Source: Alisma plantago-aquatica (Eukaryota; Streptophyta; Magnoliopsida; Alismatales; Alismataceae). Taken from it: a stretch of DNA of 64,000 nucleotides. Positions 58,755 to 64,000 of the stretch are shown here, in pieces (within the stretch, counting starts at the first letter, position 1; each line of letters opens with the position of its first letter). A model generated the notes under the pieces. That model searched no databases and had not been told where the DNA came from. It worked only from the letters and a program-made list of their open reading frames with translations. The stretch is from assembly GCA_963693085.1 (NCBI GenBank), contig OY856409.1:523349803-523413802 (forward strand), written 5' to 3'. A program made the translations under genes and the position numbers.

Positions 58755-61701
58755 GTAGCACATTCACATGAACAATAATAAAACCATACACATATGTTCA
58801 CCATTCAACATATAATTACAACATGAATTGTTAAATCATTTGATATTACATATTGAACAGAAAACTTATACATATACATGTACTACCACTAAACTACAGG
58901 ATCTTAAGACAACAGGTCCACCTGTACATCAGCTCGCCACACAACTCTCATCTATCCTGGATCTTCAAGCATAACCACAACCTAAACAAAAGATTACATG
59001 TGGTACACGTCAGCATAATATTCAAGAATATTGTACTGAGTATGCCTACGTGTCTTTTATATACCTCTCATCATATCTTGGCAATAAGATAAAACTATTA
59101 CTGGGCAGTTATAAAGAAATATAAGAAAAGCGTACTTGAACAAGAATGTTTATTAACAAAAGAGAACACACGTCTTTTAGACATATTTTCCAATATATCA
59201 TCCATGCATTTACTACCTGAGAGTTGAATGCATTAAGACCTTTATGATCTACTACCAAAGAGTTGGATCATTTCTCAATGTGATATACTAGTAAAGAGTT
59301 GGATCACTTCCAAGTAATTTACTACAAAAGAGTTGAAGTACTTCTTTTCCAGCACTTTACTACCAAAGAGTTGAAGTGCTTGGATATAATGGAACAAATA
59401 TATTATATTTCATGTGTTCAAAGAAATAAGTACGGAAAATCAAGCAACATATCATACAAGAGCAATCATTTCATCCAATACCATAAGCCAAGTATTTTAC
59501 TACACATATAACAAAAGCATATTGTATAATAAGCCAAGTAAGATGTAATGGCATACTTTCCAAAGAGATAGATCATTCTAAACCATATTCTTGATGTTCT
59601 GAATATCTTTGTTAAACCTGGTCAAGATAAGATCATATATTATCATCAGGTTCTCATCTTCTTACATCTCATCTTAACCCTATTTGTGTTCATTAGGGTT
59701 TATCTTATCTCATTAGGATATTCCCACTTTTACTTGAATTCTTATCTTAGAATTATCTTACTGATGACATTAGGTTCCATATTCCTTTTTGTGCACATAT
59801 TAACCCTAGTTACATGTATTACTCGAATTAGGGTTTCATCACATGTATTATGGGTCATCTTTGTATAACATTAATTCCATGAATCTAATTGATATCTAAG
59901 TTACGTATTAGCCTCACATTACTGATATAAACCTATTATAAAAAGTTTCGTCAATTATTGAGCATGTATGTATTTATTGCATATTAATTAGGGTTATTAT
60001 CCCTAATTATCCATATTAATCAAATTACATGATCTGGTTCATAAACATGACCATATATTACATCATATGCATTATAAACATAATTATGGATTTACTAACA
60101 TTCTCTCATAATTTTAGGCCATCTTTTGATATTTATAATATATGATAATAGCATTTCATAACTTACATGATATCACTGACATTAATTCATCAAAAGCCAG
60201 ATATTATGATTCTACTGTGTTCTACTCATTTTTTTAGAAGTTTGGTACATTATTTGTATTTTTCTGATAAACGTGTGTATTACTATGAATTTTTAAAGAT
60301 CTGGACTTTTCTAAGATATTTACCTCTATTAGCCAATAGTGTCTCACCACGTGGCCATGTGGGGGCGTGGCTCCTCATGGCTTGTGCTGGATTCACTAGC
60401 CGGTTTAGAGGATCTTGGACCCGGTTCAAGGCTACAGACCCGGTCCTCCCTTTCATTCTTACGCGCTCGCTGAGTCCTAGCGGAACTGTGTTCTCACGCG
60501 AGGCACTGTGCTGCCACTGAGCTTGGCTCCGGTGAACAATCTTCCAGCTCCAGGTCTTCTTCATGAGCTCCCCACAGCGCCCACCGCTTTGAGGTCCCCT
60601 CCACGACCTCCACAGCTTGGTGGCTTCTCATCCGTGGCTCCAAACCCTGGCACCCTGGAGCTCGCTACCGTAAGGCTCTGACACGGTGGAGAAAAAGAGG
60701 CGATTTGCCTCTAGTCATCCTCATTCCAATATGAAGCTTCCAAAATATTTGCACCACCTCCATGGGTTCTTCCATATCCATCATTTTCAATGAGAGGCAC
60801 CACACATAGGTCTCCGAGCTTCATCTTCAACCTCCGAAAAACCCAAGCCGATCAACCATGGAGACGACCATCACAGGGCACGCAATTGCCTGCACTCATC
60901 ACCTTAGGCCTCGATATTCCTTTCCCTTCTCTCTTCTTCCTCTGATTGGTTCTCTAGCTCCTTGTTCTATCTCCAGCCATCATCTTCTCAGTTTGGTGGT
61001 GAGACAATGGCAAAGGAGGGCTCTAACTCTATACTAGAGTGGTCTCACACCTCAATTAAAGGGTCACGGGGAAGATCCTCTTCACTCACAGCTAACTGAT
61101 CAATTACCCTCGCATGTAGTCTGCTACTAAGCCACGATCTGCGAGAACCACGAAGTAATGGTCCCTGCTAGTGGTCAAGGAAGTAACCGCAAGGTTAGGG
61201 GAAACACTAGGACCCTTGATCTTCGATCCATTGGCCTGAGTGCATTCTCACAAGGCTAATCTGCGGCTCACTCAAGCGGACAGTCTCTACCACTAGATTG
61301 GCCATGAGTGGCTAGGATCTGGCCACACAACCCGCCTAAGGGTCCAGGGGCATGACACCTTATCTGATCAACAACTTAGGTCTATAATTCGTTAATAATG
61401 TGCATTATTTCACCAAATTCAAACATTAGTAACTTCCTCTATGATACTCCAATTGCCACCAAATTTTAACCATAGCTTCCTTACCTCTCAAGGTACATTC
61501 AACTCCAATTTGGTGATGAAACTCAGGGACCATTCAATTAAATTCCTCAAAAAGGCATAAAGGTAATGATCTTAATCATGATATTAACATCAATCAACAA
61601 ACCTACTTTGTAAAGAGCTTGGAACCCTCAATCTATCTCAACCTTATGCTTTCACTTAAGTCATTGGAAATTTTAGGATTCCAAAAGTCCACTCCATCAC
61701 A
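58753..61701 (-). repeat. G4: LTR of a minus-strand gypsy-type element (about 2.95 kb)
   Basis: Right edge: CATCACA (61701) adjoining a reverse PPT and the gypsy 3'-end word. Left edge: TGGTAGCAC at the point where D's LTR breaks. Its layout resembles the reverse complement of the G1 LTR: a tandem repeat block, TTAGGGTTT words, a TTAGCCAATAGTGT...ACGTGGCCATG segment (60328-60366) matching the complement of G1 7305-7365, then a GC-rich leader-like part (60340-61370). It contains no gene. A sense frame at 60283-60564 has no motif. Confidence 0.55.
59206..59376. repeat. ~36-39-bp tandem repeat, 5 units, in G4 LTR
   Basis: Units start TTACTACCAAAGAGTTGGA or TTACTACCAAAGAGTTGAA and differ mainly in the spacer. 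Confidence 0.8.
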
Positions 61702-61810
61702 TCCTACACACCTTAAAAGATATTTTGTCCTCAAAATTAATCCGGAAAACCCACTTTGTCACATCATATACATCTTAAAAGAACTTTCATCCTTGAAAGT
61801 AAACCATACT
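61702..61810 (-). other. G4 polypurine tract with degenerate duplicate
   Basis: TCCTACACACCTTAAAAGAT then TTTTGTCCTCAAAATTAA (complement of the gypsy 3'-end word). About 60 bases further, GTCACATCATATACATCTTAAAAG and CTTTCATCCTTGAAAG (each read as separate short words) repeat the same layout, suggesting a tandem duplication of the PPT/LTR boundary. Confidence 0.5.
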
Positions 61811-64000
61811 CATACTTCCAGGGAAAACCTTATCTTGCCTTCATCCACATGTAGTCACTATTCTATGTGTAACATATCTGCAAAGGTTACCAAGAACCAT
61901 GTATCCAAAGCACTATTAGTGGGGGGGTTACAACCATATTGGTGTACAAACACTCCATTCAAGGTTTAGAAACTTTGGTTATGTCATTACATATCTCATA
62001 TATTAGGGTTGCATCTTCATCTTTACCCACACATTAGGGTTTCGACATCATATTACCATGTTCCAAAGGATTTAACCAAAGTTAACCCATTATATCAAGG
62101 TGTCATAATCATTTTATTTAGTTCATTATTAGAACATGTTCATAATTGACATATGCCTTTTAGGAGGCAGTTAACTATAATTAACCCGCATTATCCATCT
62201 AGATCATATCAAGGTGTTGTAATCATTATGTTGTGTTAATTGTCAAACTATATTTTTCATCTTTATAAAGCACTAATGTTAACGCCTCATGTAACATGTT
62301 GCATTCATATGACCTTATTTCACGGCCCATAATAAATTGCAACATTTACTAGTGATTTCATCACAAGATTAACCAACAATATCACATTATTATCATTATT
62401 CATGTATATGGTTAACCATTTATGCATAAAGATCTATCAAACCATCTCTAGGATTCCATCTTATCATGTCATCAAGATCATATTACATTTTTATCTTTAT
62501 TATATCATGGTTGCACTAAACCGACTTATACAAGTGGCTCCTCAAACATATATAAAAACTTCATCTAGTCCAATTGAGGTTCTCCTTGCCCATCTCATGA
62601 GGGTAGTGCCATGCTCGGTCTCTTTGAGCTAACTCAACTCTATGAGTATCACATATGATTATACTTTATCTTTCCCCTTGGTCTAGGCTTCTCGGATTAC
62701 CTCATTGGCACTAGTGATAGCCTTCTAAGCTCTAGCCACATAGGTACAAACCAAACCACAACATGACATGACATACCCTCCATAGGTTCTATACCCATGA
62801 AACATTATTTCTCAACTCTCTTTCTCTTATATACACCACTAGATTCCTATATGGGAACCACCAAACCGAGCATGAGGCTTTACAGAGACCAACATAGCTA
62901 CCTCCTCCAAGGTCTTGGGCTCTCTCCCCCTCACCCAGATGGTAGGTTCTCATATTCATATTCACATAAGCATATATAACCAACCTCTCTCTGACTCCAG
63001 GGTTTGCTCCTCCCGAGTACATCTAGGGTTCAACATATCTATAGGAATCATGCATAAAGCGACTCAACTCAATCACTCAGGAGTATTCTAGTTTAGGACA
63101 TATCATATCTCATATTTCTCATCATTCTCGTATCTTGGAGTTTAGGTTCTCTAAACTTCTCCCTATGGGTCTCACTCTCTCTTGAGTTAACCCCAAAGTT
63201 GGTCCTAACACTAGAGGTCCTCCCTTGTAAATGACCTTGAGGCTCATGCTGACTCACAACCTTCTTTTAACTTAACATATCTTATCTCAAAAAATAATGC
63301 ATACTTGTATCATCAAAACTTATCTCAAATCCTCAAAACTGAACTTAAATCCTTGAAGACAAACATAGATCATCATAACCATCTTATGTCATCTATATAA
63401 GACTCACATCATATCATCAAACCTTATTTCATCTATTCCATCTATCATATATTCCAACAAGGCTCTAGACATCTAATTTAGAACTACTCTCTCTTCTAGA
63501 CTGATGTCATACACTTTCACTTAGGTTGCATGACCACCTTCTACTCGTACATGTGTGGGGACACATTTTTGTAATACATATACATAATAAAATATTATAT
63601 AGTCTTTCTCTGATAAAACAAGCGTCAGAGAAAACTATCGAGGTTTGATCTGTTTGGAATCAAAAACCAAATCCTGAAAACGAGTGTCCCACACATAGTA
63701 GAGAGTACAGTGTCATGAAAACTAGTGAAAATGGTGAGAACAAGGGGTAGACTAGTGTAGCTACTCTAGACAACGTGCGCAATATGTCTAGGGTTTCTCT
63801 TCCCTTGATGCACGTCATTTCCAAACAGTGCAACGTCCCATACCACTGCATTATAAGAAAAGAATGACATCCAAGGACCTAATATACAACAAGCACCACT
63901 CTAGACCTAGTTCTTAAACATCTAGGTGCTAACCTAGAGGCTAGGTCCGATCTTGTCTTAAAAAGATGACTAATCTAATCCGAAAGATTATTAAGTTCAA
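61811..64000 (-). mobile_element. Probable G4 interior, unresolved
   Basis: About 2.2 kb of AT-rich, pyrimidine-rich sequence with scattered TTAGGGTTT and CTAGGGTTT words. No coding motif on either strand; frames such as 61619-61969, 62789-63022 and 63660-63851 have no recognisable content. Assigned to G4 only because it adjoins the PPT; another gypsy LTR is possible. Confidence 0.35.

Noticed and set aside
60283..60564. 93-codon frame in the GC-rich part of the G4 LTR, as a host gene exon
   Set aside because: GC-rich leader-like segments occur at the matching place in the G1 LTR, no splice structure or known domain is visible, and the flanks are LTR sequence.

Overview
The window is plant nuclear DNA made almost entirely of transposable elements. 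I recognise no host gene, tRNA gene, rRNA gene or CRISPR array. The evidence for a plant is an AT-rich sequence, long-LTR Ty3/gypsy-type and Ty1/copia-type elements primed by initiator-Met tRNA (TGGTATCAGAGC next to the 5' LTRs), a DUF4283-type LINE fragment, a hAT-like non-autonomous transposon and MITEs inside (TA)n tracts. The species cannot be named from this sequence.

Layout, left to right. (1) 1-9209 is G1, a gypsy-type element with 3.4-kb LTRs and a 4.3-kb internal region without recognisable genes (LARD-like). Its 5' LTR is cut by the window edge. (2) 9210-9500 is a minus-strand LINE ORF1 (DUF4283) remnant. (3) From 10148 a minus-strand gypsy-type element, G2, begins. Its 3' LTR is 10148-12258, and its PBS and the start of its 5' LTR lie at 48898-49421. 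Only about 2.4 kb of the 36.6 kb between them belongs to G2; the rest was inserted later. (4) The insertions into G2 are G3 (a solo LTR, 12341-16898), copia element B (17753-46533), a hAT-like element (47877-48793) and copia element D (49422-58754). (5) B is itself interrupted by copia element A-outer (24975-43283), which is interrupted by A-inner (31154-40311). All three have perfect 5-bp target site duplications (ATGAT, AGATG, TAGAT). LTR divergence estimated by eye (about 18%, 8% and 4%) falls in the order the nesting requires. (6) D's 3' LTR stops abruptly at 58754, apparently where a fourth gypsy-type element, G4 (minus strand), inserted. G4 runs off the right edge.

Coding content. The only intact element gene is gag of A-inner (34848-35702, 284 aa, CCHC zinc knuckle). 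B and D carry broken gag, protease, integrase, reverse transcriptase and RNase H. Family A appears to be a gag-only non-autonomous family: its two copies share the same eroded pol remnant, including loss of the reverse transcriptase YVDD box, so the family was already moving in that state. B/D-type elements, which share its PBS, LTR ends and (for D) polypurine tract, are plausible suppliers of enzyme.

The least expected signals are (a) a conserved 5' splice donor at the end of the LTR and a polypyrimidine/AG acceptor 5-6 nt before the gag start in all four copia copies, suggesting an unrecognised leader intron; (b) a fixed leader site that in two families has become (TA)n and received unrelated MITEs, in B as a head-to-head inverted pair; and (c) dyad-symmetric motif arrays upstream of the LTR TATA boxes.
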